Shown in pieces: positions 1 through 6,075 of a stretch of DNA of 42,998 nt. A program made the position numbers and the translations under genes. The notes beneath the pieces were generated by a model. It worked only from the letters and a program-made list of their open reading frames with translations. It was not told the origin of the DNA and made no database searches. Source of the DNA: a virus; the IMG/VR virus record IMGVR_UViG_3300021368_001718, positions 1 through 42,998 of that record. The stretch is one strand, 5' to 3'. Numbering within the stretch: position 1 is the stretch's first letter; every line of letters starts with the position of its first letter.

Positions 1-13
1 TCCATTATTAATA

Positions 14-823
14 TTATACTCTATTTTCAATCTTTTGTAAACACTTATATGTGTCTTCCCATGAATTAACTGCTACTACTTTTCCGCCTTCTCTTTCAAG
101 TTTTGCTGCAATAGAATAATCATTACCACCAGGCATTGTCTTATCGCCAAAGTATATTACTTTTGTAGCATCAAAGTTTTTTACAATTTGTTCTTTACCC
201 ATCATATGAGGAGTTATATCTATGCCTGTTTCACCAGCTACTGTTGCTACTACTAGATCAGCACTAATATCCCACCATTCTTGTGCATACCATCTTTCAT
301 TAAATCTTTTTGCAATACCTTCTCTTTCTTTTTTATGTTCATCCCATTGCTTATACATTGCTCTGTCTTCAATATTACCCTTACGACCTAGAACACTAAA
401 ATTTAAAAGACCGATACGTTGATCAAAATGATCACCAGTTTTTTTATAAAATCCTGAATCATTCAACTCACCCAATAACCATTTATGATGTTCGTCTGGT
501 AATTTCCAATCACTTCTATGTAATTCTTTATTACCTTGCCATACACTATTACCTGAACATTGATATACTTTTATGCAAAGATTATAAATTTCTGCTGGTA
601 TTTGTTGTAAAGTTTTATACCTGTCGGATCCAGTAATTATATAAACTTCATTTTCTTCTACAAATTTATAAAAGAACTCAGCAAATTCTCTGTCCATCAT
701 ACCACGGCTTGGCGTAAGTGTTCCATCAACATCAAAAATATAAATCATACCTTTTGGTATATTCCAATAATCTTTCTGTTCATCAGTCTCAGCAAATGCT
801 TCTATATCATCACGACTTATCAT
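14..823 (-). CDS. Eukaryotic-type phosphomannomutase (HAD superfamily)
   Basis: Predicted 269-aa cytosolic enzyme interconverting mannose-6-phosphate and mannose-1-phosphate, the step before GDP-mannose. The HAD motif FDVDGT supplies nucleophile Asp31 and acid/base Asp33, and GDKTMPGGND at residues 226-235 is a hallmark of the alpha-PMM (PMM1/PMM2) family. Compared from memory with human PMM2, the three substrate-phosphate arginines (R123, R134, R141) match R136, R147 and R154 at identical spacing. The D181 equivalent is D202, while the S179 equivalent is Gly200. An N-terminal extension of about 25 residues precedes the core. Start ATG overlaps the gp43 stop as ATGA, with GGAGG upstream, so it is cotranscribed with and coupled to the polymerase. 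It could instead act as a sugar-phosphate phosphatase, but conservation of the cap arginines argues for a mutase. Confidence 0.85.
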   Translation of the reverse strand: MISRDDIEAFAETDEQKDYWNIPKGMIYIFDVDGTLTPSRGMMDREFAEFFYKFVEENEVYIITGSDRYKTLQQIPAEIYNLCIKVYQCSGNSVWQGNKELHRSDWKLPDEHHKWLLGELNDSGFYKKTGDHFDQRIGLLNFSVLGRKGNIEDRAMYKQWDEHKKEREGIAKRFNERWYAQEWWDISADLVVATVAGETGIDITPHMMGKEQIVKNFDATKVIYFGDKTMPGGNDYSIAAKLEREGGKVVAVNSWEDTYKCLQKIENRV

Positions 824-3306
824 CCGAAAAAATCCTCCAATGTGTTTTTCTGTTCGACCGACCAGCCAACAGCGTCAAGAATTGGTAAGAGAGGTTCAAT
901 AAATGTTTTATCAAACTGTTTATTGTAATCCACATAATTGTGTAATCCAAGACTTTCAGGCAAATAACCTGGAAATGCAATCACATTTTCTTTAAGTGGA
1001 TTTGGCATACGCATATAACAAAACTTTATCTTCTCTCCGTTTTGAATTAGCGGGTACATTTTGCCAAGTGATTTTTCTTTAATCGAATGATTATACATGA
1101 TAGACCCACGTACGTGGATGGGTGTGCCCTTGGCATATAATGTACTTTTACGAGACCACTTAGTCAAATCTTTTACACCACGTGGAAACGAAACTTCTTC
1201 GGGAGGCAATGATGAAAATGCTTTACGAAAATCTGCAATAAAGCGTTGGGTTTTATTCTCATCACCTTCGATAATAATCTTGAACATCTCTTTGAATTTA
1301 GTACGAACAACTTCTGGAGTTGAAGACTTAATTGCCTCAATGCCCATGATCTTAAGTTTTGGTTCGGCATATTGTACACCTTCAGAGTTGTGTACGTTTA
1401 GAATATATCTTTTCTTTGCCGTCCATATACCACGATTTGCAATAACCTCACGTGCCATAACCATACGATTTGTATAAGCTTGTTGCTTATCGAATAATTC
1501 GGCATAAGATTTCTCTAAGACTTTTTCGAAATGCTCAGAACAAATCTTATCAAGTGCGGCTACTGGATCTTTAGGATTTAGTTGCTTAACTAACGGACCC
1601 ATGTTTATGTATAACGAATCTGTATCCATGGCGATAACATAATCACGATTCTCTGTCTTGAGGATACGATTCATCTCTTTGTTCATGGCTTTCTCAGCCC
1701 ACATGATAGACAACTGACCGGATAAAGTAATACCTTCGGCCATACGCATATCAAAGTAACGAAAGTGTTTGTTACCGAGTGCACCATAAAGTGAGTTTAA
1801 GAGAATCTTAATAGCCATTTGCTGATTCTCAAGTTGATTTATTTCTTTCTCGAGATGGAATGTTTTCTCTTTCTGATACTCACGTTCTTTGGCAAGCATT
1901 TGCTTTTTGACTTCGGAACGTTCGGAATAATAGTCTACAATAATCTGAGGCAAGATACCTTGTTGAGATTTATCATAGGTAGAACCATTGGCTGCAATAG
2001 AAATATTTTCTTTGCGAAAGTTTGTCGGTACAGGATCTGATTCAAGATAACCTAGTACGCCATTTGGTGCTTGAGCCGGTGTGATAGTTTCAGGTGACAT
2101 ATTGTATTGTACAATAAGATTAGGATACAGAGAATTAAGATCGAACGATACAACCCAATCATGTGAACCAACAAACGGTTCTTTCACATAGCCACCTGGA
2201 TATGGGATCTTAGCTTTTGTTTCATTAGGCGGAATGATTATATTCTTTTTGTTTAGTTCACGATATATGATTGAATCCCATATAGCCGTTGTACCAAACG
2301 TGTCAGATAAATTAACACCACCTTTATATGCCACGGTAAGGGCAAGATTGATAAGACCCATCTTATCATCGATACGTTGAACAAGCTGAACGTCTTTGAT
2401 ATTATAATCGATAAATTTTTGGTGATCGTTTTTATAGAGCGTATGAAGACTACCATGTTCCTCATAGGATAACTTCTTCTCACCGAGTACCGTATAACCG
2501 ATGTGATCAAGTTTATAGGATTCTTGAGCACCATAGGAATAACCGAACTTCTTAAACAATTCAAGATAGTCAGCCTGTTCGATACCAACAACTTTATATG
2601 TGCCTTCCATCATACCGGCATCTACAAGATTCCATGGCGATAAACGTTTGACGGCTTGGTCAGAACCAATACGATATAGTCTGTTGATTAAGTATGGCAA
2701 ATCAAAGAATCGTGAGTTCCAACCGGTAATTACATCAGGATAATTGTCAGACCAATACTTAAGAAAGCTGGCTAGCATAGCTTCTTCGGAATCAAACTTT
2801 TTATATTGAATCAGATCACCATGCATTTCTATTTCACATTTTTCTACGTCATAATCACCTAGACCCCATACTTGATATATGGAAGACTTACTGGATTTAA
2901 GAGCAATAGAAATGATTGGATGTAATGCTTCGGCTGGTTCAGGGAATCCATCATCAGATGCAACCTCAATATCGAAATTAACTACGTTGATATGAGATGG
3001 ATTAAATTGAATATCGTTAGGCCACTTTTCAGCAATGAACTGAAATACCCACCGGTCTTGGCCATAGATTTTAAATTCATGAATGTCTTCATAACGTTTC
3101 ATGAATTGTTTAGCTTCACTCATACTCTCAAATTTTATAGGAGCAACAGGTGTTCCATCGAGTGCACGTAATGGTGACTCGTCATTAGATTTAACATAGA
3201 GAGTTGGTTGAAATTTTACTTTAGATTGTATCGGTGCACCAGAATCATTATATCCACGATATAAGATTTGATTCATGTGACGATTTACTGATGTATAGAA
3301 TGACAA
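820..3306 (-). CDS. 43: DNA polymerase gp43 (family B, T4-type)
   Basis: Replicative DNA polymerase with 3'-5' proofreading, 828 aa against about 898 in T4. Exo I is FDIEV with Asp112 and Glu114, exo II is GWNSRFFDLPYL with Asp202, and exo III is YNIKDV. Polymerase motif A is DLNSLYP, motif B is ILLNSLYGALGN and motif C is DTDSLY; KKRY follows. The C-terminus LEDFFG resembles the clamp-binding tail of T4 gp43. The start codon is TTG, 5-6 bases after GGAGGT; the resulting MSFYTSV start fits the family and no earlier ATG is plausible. It has its own sigma70-like promoter (3330-3358) just after a terminator, and its stop overlaps the start of the phosphomannomutase. Confidence 0.97.
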   Translation of the reverse strand: MSFYTSVNRHMNQILYRGYNDSGAPIQSKVKFQPTLYVKSNDESPLRALDGTPVAPIKFESMSEAKQFMKRYEDIHEFKIYGQDRWVFQFIAEKWPNDIQFNPSHINVVNFDIEVASDDGFPEPAEALHPIISIALKSSKSSIYQVWGLGDYDVEKCEIEMHGDLIQYKKFDSEEAMLASFLKYWSDNYPDVITGWNSRFFDLPYLINRLYRIGSDQAVKRLSPWNLVDAGMMEGTYKVVGIEQADYLELFKKFGYSYGAQESYKLDHIGYTVLGEKKLSYEEHGSLHTLYKNDHQKFIDYNIKDVQLVQRIDDKMGLINLALTVAYKGGVNLSDTFGTTAIWDSIIYRELNKKNIIIPPNETKAKIPYPGGYVKEPFVGSHDWVVSFDLNSLYPNLIVQYNMSPETITPAQAPNGVLGYLESDPVPTNFRKENISIAANGSTYDKSQQGILPQIIVDYYSERSEVKKQMLAKEREYQKEKTFHLEKEINQLENQQMAIKILLNSLYGALGNKHFRYFDMRMAEGITLSGQLSIMWAEKAMNKEMNRILKTENRDYVIAMDTDSLYINMGPLVKQLNPKDPVAALDKICSEHFEKVLEKSYAELFDKQQAYTNRMVMAREVIANRGIWTAKKRYILNVHNSEGVQYAEPKLKIMGIEAIKSSTPEVVRTKFKEMFKIIIEGDENKTQRFIADFRKAFSSLPPEEVSFPRGVKDLTKWSRKSTLYAKGTPIHVRGSIMYNHSIKEKSLGKMYPLIQNGEKIKFCYMRMPNPLKENVIAFPGYLPESLGLHNYVDYNKQFDKTFIEPLLPILDAVGWSVEQKNTLEDFFG

Positions 3307-3329
3307 AAGATACCTCCGAATATGGAGCC

Positions 3330-3358
3330 ATTATATCACGAAAAAAGGGGGTTGTACA
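3330..3358 (-). promoter_or_regulatory. Sigma70-like promoter for gp43
   Basis: On the minus strand TGTACA (3353-3358) is followed by exactly 17 bases and then a perfect TATAAT (3330-3335), about 25 bases before the TTG start of gp43. The same TGTACA-N17 arrangement precedes gp45 and gp55. The -35 hexamer lies inside the loop of the terminator hairpin at 3341-3363. Confidence 0.75.
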
Positions 3359-3363
3359 CCCCC
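3341..3363 (-). terminator. Rho-independent terminator after the 67-aa gene
   Basis: On the minus strand a GGGGG/CCCCC stem with a seven-base loop is followed directly by TTTTTT. It lies 7 bases downstream of the 67-aa gene and upstream of gp43, so it should end the Hsp20-AtpE cassette transcript. Confidence 0.7.
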
Positions 3364-3370
3364 ATGTTTA

Positions 3371-3574
3371 TTATTGTGGAAAATATTTATTGAGCATTTC
3401 AACTTGATCATTATAACGTGCAATCTCATCTAATTCTTGTTCAATTGCTTCTATGATATCTGGATGCTCACCTACGCCAACTGGATTATTCATGTATACT
3501 TCAACATTTGCTTTATGCTTTGCTATGTGACCATTGGCATGTGCTTTTAGGGCTTCAAGTAGTTGTAGTCTCAT
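3371..3574 (-). CDS. Conserved 67-aa protein of unknown function
   Basis: A short, soluble, acidic and helical protein, MRLQLLEALKAH to LNKYFPQ, with no membrane segment or cysteine. I believe similar small proteins occur near gp43 in other marine T4-like phages but cannot assign a role. The start is supported by AAGGAGATCC just upstream of the ATG. It is preceded by a hairpin (3593-3612) and followed by a terminator (3341-3363), so it is the last gene of the cassette that begins at Hsp20. Confidence 0.75.
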   Translation of the reverse strand: MRLQLLEALKAHANGHIAKHKANVEVYMNNPVGVGEHPDIIEAIEQELDEIARYNDQVEMLNKYFPQ

Positions 3575-3592
3575 TGGATCTCCTTAGTTTGT

Positions 3593-3612
3593 GAAGGGCC
3601 GTTAAGCCCTTC
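3593..3612 (-). other. Hairpin upstream of the 67-aa gene
   Basis: Perfect 7-bp inverted repeat GAAGGGC/GCCCTTC with a six-base loop between the membrane-protein gene and the 67-aa gene. No T-tract follows, so it is more likely an RNA-processing or stability element than a terminator. Its stem resembles the hairpin upstream of gp20 (19754-19771). Confidence 0.55.
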
Positions 3613-3618
3613 AAGTAC

Positions 3619-3843
3619 TTATAATACTTTACAATCAAAAGATTGCTTTGCAATTTGAACTGGAACTCCGCCTGCTTTGATACAGGCATCTTCCCAACTC
3701 GGCTGTTTGTATTTGGTATAGACCGCAATGAAGCCTATTAGTATACACACAAAAATTAGAGATGTCATAGCTATAAACGATGCAACTCCAAGTCTGTCAA
3801 TTAACTGAGCCGACAGGGGCTCACTGATATCCATGTGTGTCAT
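3619..3843 (-). CDS. Small single-pass membrane protein coupled to AtpE
   Basis: A 74-aa protein of unknown function. Residues about 20-42 form one strongly hydrophobic segment, flanked by a short acidic N-terminus and a basic TKYK sequence, which by the positive-inside rule suggests a cytoplasmic C-terminus. The tail carries two cysteines (C54, C71) around an AGGVPV motif. The first ATG overlaps the stop of the ATP synthase c-subunit gene as ATGA with no separate ribosome site, so translation should be coupled to AtpE. It does not look like an F0 a or b subunit or AtpI. A role with the c-subunit is inferred from coupling alone. Confidence 0.7.
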   Translation of the reverse strand: MTHMDISEPLSAQLIDRLGVASFIAMTSLIFVCILIGFIAVYTKYKQPSWEDACIKAGGVPVQIAKQSFDCKVL

Positions 3844-4076
3844 ACGGCAAACATTAACAATAAAGCTACTAGAAAAGAAAAGATTCCTAAAGCTTCAGCA
3901 AATGCTATACCAACAAACATATTTGCGTTTTGACCAGCTGATCGGTGTGGCATTGAAAGTGCGGCATTTAAAAAATCGCCTACTATTTTACCGACACCTA
4001 TTGCTGCTCCGCCCATACCCATGCAAGCTAATCCTGCACCAATATAGGCACCCATTGTTACTATGTCACCTTCCAT
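3840..4076 (-). CDS. atpE: F-type ATP synthase F0 subunit c (c-ring proteolipid)
   Basis: A 78-aa inner-membrane proteolipid of the F0 rotor, the normal family length. Helix 1 (about 10-38) is glycine-rich ([17 protein letters not shown]). Helix 2 (about 53-78) contains [21 protein letters not shown], which closely resembles alphaproteobacterial c-subunits. The ion-carrying carboxylate is Glu61, the position of E. coli Asp61. In the polar loop the usual Arg-(Asn/Gln)-Pro is Ser41-Met42-Pro43, so the conserved arginine is missing. I chose the MEGDIV start to match family length; it overlaps the preceding gene by 11 bases. An internal ATG at Met8 with AAGGTGA upstream is possible. The gene sits in a late-promoter cassette and is coupled to a downstream membrane protein. 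Confidence 0.92.
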   Translation of the reverse strand: MEGDIVTMGAYIGAGLACMGMGGAAIGVGKIVGDFLNAALSMPHRSAGQNANMFVGIAFAEALGIFSFLVALLLMFAV

Positions 4077-4248
4077 GTTTTTGGACTTTCTGTAATTCCA
4101 ACATACAACGCTTCGCTGCTTCGTGTTGTCCCTGCCTTGAGAGCTCGGCCGCCGCTCGGGAGTAACCAATCACTTGGTACCAAAGTCCGAATGCAGACCA
4201 CAAACCCGACAAGGGCGCAAACATATAATTCATTACAGCTGTTGTCAT
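4066..4248 (-). CDS. 60-aa protein of unknown function
   Basis: A short protein that I do not recognise. Residues 5-28 are hydrophobic and aromatic ([19 protein letters not shown]), possibly a membrane-associated helix. Residues 30-57 form a likely amphipathic basic helix ([19 protein letters not shown]). Start ATG at 4248 overlaps the DUF1127 stop as TAATG, with AAAGGA eight bases upstream; an ATG nine bases earlier lacks a ribosome site. Its end overlaps the atpE start by 11 bases. It holds a GC-rich patch near 4141-4160 unlike the AT-rich surroundings, a possible sign of recent acquisition from a host. Confidence 0.65.
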   Translation of the reverse strand: MTTAVMNYMFAPLSGLWSAFGLWYQVIGYSRAAAELSRQGQHEAAKRCMLELQKVQKHGR

Positions 4249-4514
4249 TAGACCCATCCTTTCATGTTGTCGTTAGTTTCAGCGTATGAAGCTTTTTTCT
4301 TCATATCTTTGTCACCACGTGCAACCGAAACGATATCGCCTCGAGCAAAACCAATATCATTTAATTCATGATCAGTTAATTGCTGTAGTTCTTTTATAGT
4401 TTGTTTGATTTGAGCTTGACGCGCTCTATGTTTTAGATAGTCCTTAAATAGGTTGATTAATAGTTCAATTGCCCTCGTTGAGTAGCTGTGGGCCGCTAGT
4501 ATTGCTTGTGTCAT
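4248..4514 (-). CDS. DUF1127-domain protein
   Basis: An 88-aa protein. Residues about 35-70 match the DUF1127 (YjiS-like) family: a basic helix, then ELQQLTDHELNDIGFARGDI. DUF1127 proteins are small, arginine-rich bacterial proteins common in Alpha- and Gammaproteobacteria; some have been linked to RNA binding and stress or nutrient adaptation. Here residues 1-34 form an extra N-terminal helical region (AIELLINLFKDYLKHRARQ) and the tail is lysine-rich. Start ATG has GAGGAAC eight bases upstream and lies inside the end of the Hsp20 gene, a 50-base overlap. It is unusual cargo for a T4-like phage; its function in infection is unknown. Confidence 0.8.
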   Translation of the reverse strand: MTQAILAAHSYSTRAIELLINLFKDYLKHRARQAQIKQTIKELQQLTDHELNDIGFARGDIVSVARGDKDMKKKASYAETNDNMKGWV

Positions 4515-4938
4515 TTTTTAGTTCCTCGTTTTGACCAATATTGATTTTACGAGGACGCATTTCTTCAGGGATGACGTACTTCAGTTCTATTGCAAGAATA
4601 CCATCCTGAATATCTGCTCCGTGCACTTGTACGTGCTCAGACAGCCGGAACGTTCGTTTAAACTTTTTGGTAGAAATACCACGGTGAATAAACTCACGAC
4701 CCCTAGACTTGTGTTCACCCATTACAGTAAGTGTACGATCCTTTACCTCAACAGACAATTCATCTTTAGAGAATCCGGCAATAGCCAATTCAATAAGATA
4801 ATCTGTTTCACCAGTCTTAATAATGTTATGAGGTGGATAGTGATCATTTGCGTGTTTAGCTGTCCATTCAAGTTCGTTGAATAGATGGTCGAAACCAACA
4901 AAAGATGAACGGGGAAATAGTGTTGATAAGCCTGTCAT
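4465..4938 (-). CDS. Small heat shock protein (Hsp20 / IbpA-like)
   Basis: A 157-aa ATP-independent holdase chaperone with one alpha-crystallin domain (about residues 35-135). Visible signatures are the YLIELAIAGFSKDEL strand region, LTVMGEH, FKRTFRLSEHVQV, and the closing GILAIELKY that matches the family G-x-L element. The flexible C-terminal tail is acidic and Asn-rich. Start is the ATG preceded by GGAGATAACA; an in-frame codon eight residues upstream lacks a ribosome site. It is the first gene after the late promoter at 5000-5007 and leads the cassette that includes DUF1127 and AtpE. Hsp20 genes are frequent in marine T4-like phages, where a role in virion protein folding is plausible. 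Confidence 0.93.
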   Translation of the reverse strand: MTGLSTLFPRSSFVGFDHLFNELEWTAKHANDHYPPHNIIKTGETDYLIELAIAGFSKDELSVEVKDRTLTVMGEHKSRGREFIHRGISTKKFKRTFRLSEHVQVHGADIQDGILAIELKYVIPEEMRPRKINIGQNEELKNDTSNTSGPQLLNEGN

Positions 4939-4999
4939 TGTTATCTCCTTTATGTCAAGCAAGATTAAAAATACGACCGGACAATCCGCATCGCATTAC

Positions 5000-5007
5000 T
5001 ATTTATA
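5000..5007 (-). promoter_or_regulatory. T4-type late promoter for the Hsp20-AtpE cassette
   Basis: The minus strand reads TATAAATA, an exact match to the T4 late -10 box. The expected transcript start is near 4994, leaving a leader of about 55 bases before Hsp20. It lies between the RegA gene end and Hsp20, so the cassette is predicted to be expressed late. Confidence 0.75.
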
Positions 5008-5014
5008 CAGTAGA

Positions 5015-5035
5015 GCTATACCCAGAGGGTATAGC
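5015..5035 (-). terminator. Stem-loop at the 3' end of the regA transcript
   Basis: Perfect 9-bp inverted repeat GCTATACCC/GGGTATAGC with a three-base loop, starting 3 bases after the RegA stop. The T-tract is poor, so it may stabilise the message end rather than terminate efficiently. It separates the early replication operon from the late Hsp20 cassette. Confidence 0.55.
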
Positions 5036-5037
5036 CG

Positions 5038-5448
5038 TTATTTATTACCTATATTGTATTTAGGCAATAATTCCCAATTATTCTTATCTTTATAAGAAAT
5101 AATTTTAATTTGACGAAGTGGCGCACATTGGAGGTTCGTGCCATTTAGTATTGTTACTAAACCCCAATCACTCAACAATGTCGCAATCGTATTTCTACGT
5201 TCAATATCTGTCTCTTCTAAGTTTGCTTTCTTACTGTCTAGCAAAAACAATTCTTTAAAATGTACAATGAAGTACCGACCTTGTTTGTGTAGAATATGAC
5301 AGGATTGAAATAATTTCTTTTCTTTACGTGAAGCCACACCAATACGTGTTAATGTTTCACGGACTTTTAGGAAGTCATCTGGTTCATTAAGGGTAACTTC
5401 CAACATATCTGTTGGATTCCATATTACCGTTTTATCTTCTTCTTCCAC
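5038..5448 (-). CDS. regA: RegA translational repressor
   Basis: RNA-binding protein that represses translation of early phage messages, including its own and those of the clamp and clamp loader in T4. The core LEVTLNEPDDFLKVRETLTR, QSCHILHKQGRYFIVHFKE and the C-terminal LLPKYNIGN align throughout with T4 RegA. Two starts are possible. A GTG at 5448 with AGGTGAG five bases upstream gives 136 aa and overlaps the gp62 end. An ATG at 5406 gives 122 aa, exactly the T4 length, but with a weaker ribosome site. I list the longer form because its ribosome site is clear. It is the last gene of the gp44-glutaredoxin-gp62-RegA operon. Confidence 0.93.
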   Translation of the reverse strand: MEEEDKTVIWNPTDMLEVTLNEPDDFLKVRETLTRIGVASRKEKKLFQSCHILHKQGRYFIVHFKELFLLDSKKANLEETDIERRNTIATLLSDWGLVTILNGTNLQCAPLRQIKIISYKDKNNWELLPKYNIGNK

Positions 5449-5812
5449 CTTTACTCACCTTATTTTTTATAATTGTTATTTGGTCAGGCGATAGAAGTGT
5501 CAGGGCTTGGCGGGCTTTTTCATTACTATACCCATAATATTCCTTGACAGCATCAATATCACTTTCTTTATTGGCTTTCGCCCACTTAGAAAACCTTTTT
5601 CGTTTTCTGATCATATTTATAAGAAAATGATATTGTAACTTGTTATCAATCTGATGATGCTTATTCATTTCATTAGCAATAACAACTGTATCGGCAAAGT
5701 AAGATAATCCACGATTTACCATAAAAGAATTATAATCTTTTTCACATATATCATCAACCATTACATCTTGTTTAGTTAAGTTGATGCTATTCAAATAATC
5801 AAAATGATTCAA
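5432..5812 (-). CDS. 62: Clamp loader small subunit gp62
   Basis: Partner of gp44 in the clamp loader that places gp45 on DNA. At 126 aa it is shorter than T4 gp62 (187 aa). The recognisable core is KDYNSFMVNRGLSYF, then HFLINMIRKRKRFSKWAK, matching the YSKFMV and [20 protein letters not shown] regions of T4. The C-terminus is a basic GGRRR. The start is TTG, overlapping the glutaredoxin stop as TTGA with AAGGA upstream; the next in-frame ATG would remove 17 residues. The weak start and the overlap suggest translation depends on upstream ribosomes. Confidence 0.88.
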   Translation of the reverse strand: MNHFDYLNSINLTKQDVMVDDICEKDYNSFMVNRGLSYFADTVVIANEMNKHHQIDNKLQYHFLINMIRKRKRFSKWAKANKESDIDAVKEYYGYSNEKARQALTLLSPDQITIIKNKVSKGGRRR

Positions 5813-6075
5813 AGTTGTCCTTCAACCCCACTATCTTGACTTGTCCATTGCAATGCTTGTAATCTTTCTTTTAATAAATCTTCTGTTAGATCTACTGAAT
5901 TACCTTGCTGAATATCATTACCTCTATAATAAAGTTGAGGATATGTTTTATGTCCATTAGGAAGTGGATGGTTATTTAATACTGTATAGTCATAACCCCA
6001 TTCATATAGTTTTTCTTTTAACATATGACAATAATAACAATTATCTTTTGTAAATAAAGTTAATGATGCTTTCAT
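5809..6075 (-). CDS. Glutaredoxin
   Basis: An 88-aa thiol-disulfide oxidoreductase of the glutaredoxin fold. The active site is C13-Y-Y-C16 following LTLFTKDN, and the cis-proline substrate loop is TYPQLYY. The C-terminal region is helical. The likely partner is ribonucleotide reductase or another redox enzyme, as for T4 NrdC, although the gene lies in the clamp-loader operon. Start ATG overlaps the gp44 stop as TAATG; an upstream extension of 13 residues would lie inside gp44 and looks spurious. The gp62 start overlaps its stop, so all three genes are coupled. Confidence 0.9.
   Translation of the reverse strand: MKASLTLFTKDNCYYCHMLKEKLYEWGYDYTVLNNHPLPNGHKTYPQLYYRGNDIQQGNSVDLTEDLLKERLQALQWTSQDSGVEGQL

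Noticed and set aside
3833-4165. Plus-strand open frame opposite the atpE gene
   Set aside because: Antisense to two overlapping minus-strand genes with good ribosome sites and a clear family match; no promoter or ribosome site on the plus strand.
4077-4169. N-terminal extension of 31 residues on the AtpE frame
   Set aside because: It would lie inside the 60-aa gene, is charged and unlike any c-subunit N-terminus, and would give 109 aa rather than the usual 75-80.
5614-5621. TATAAATA on the minus strand inside gp62
   Set aside because: Inside a coding region with no gene start at a suitable distance downstream; likely chance in AT-rich DNA.
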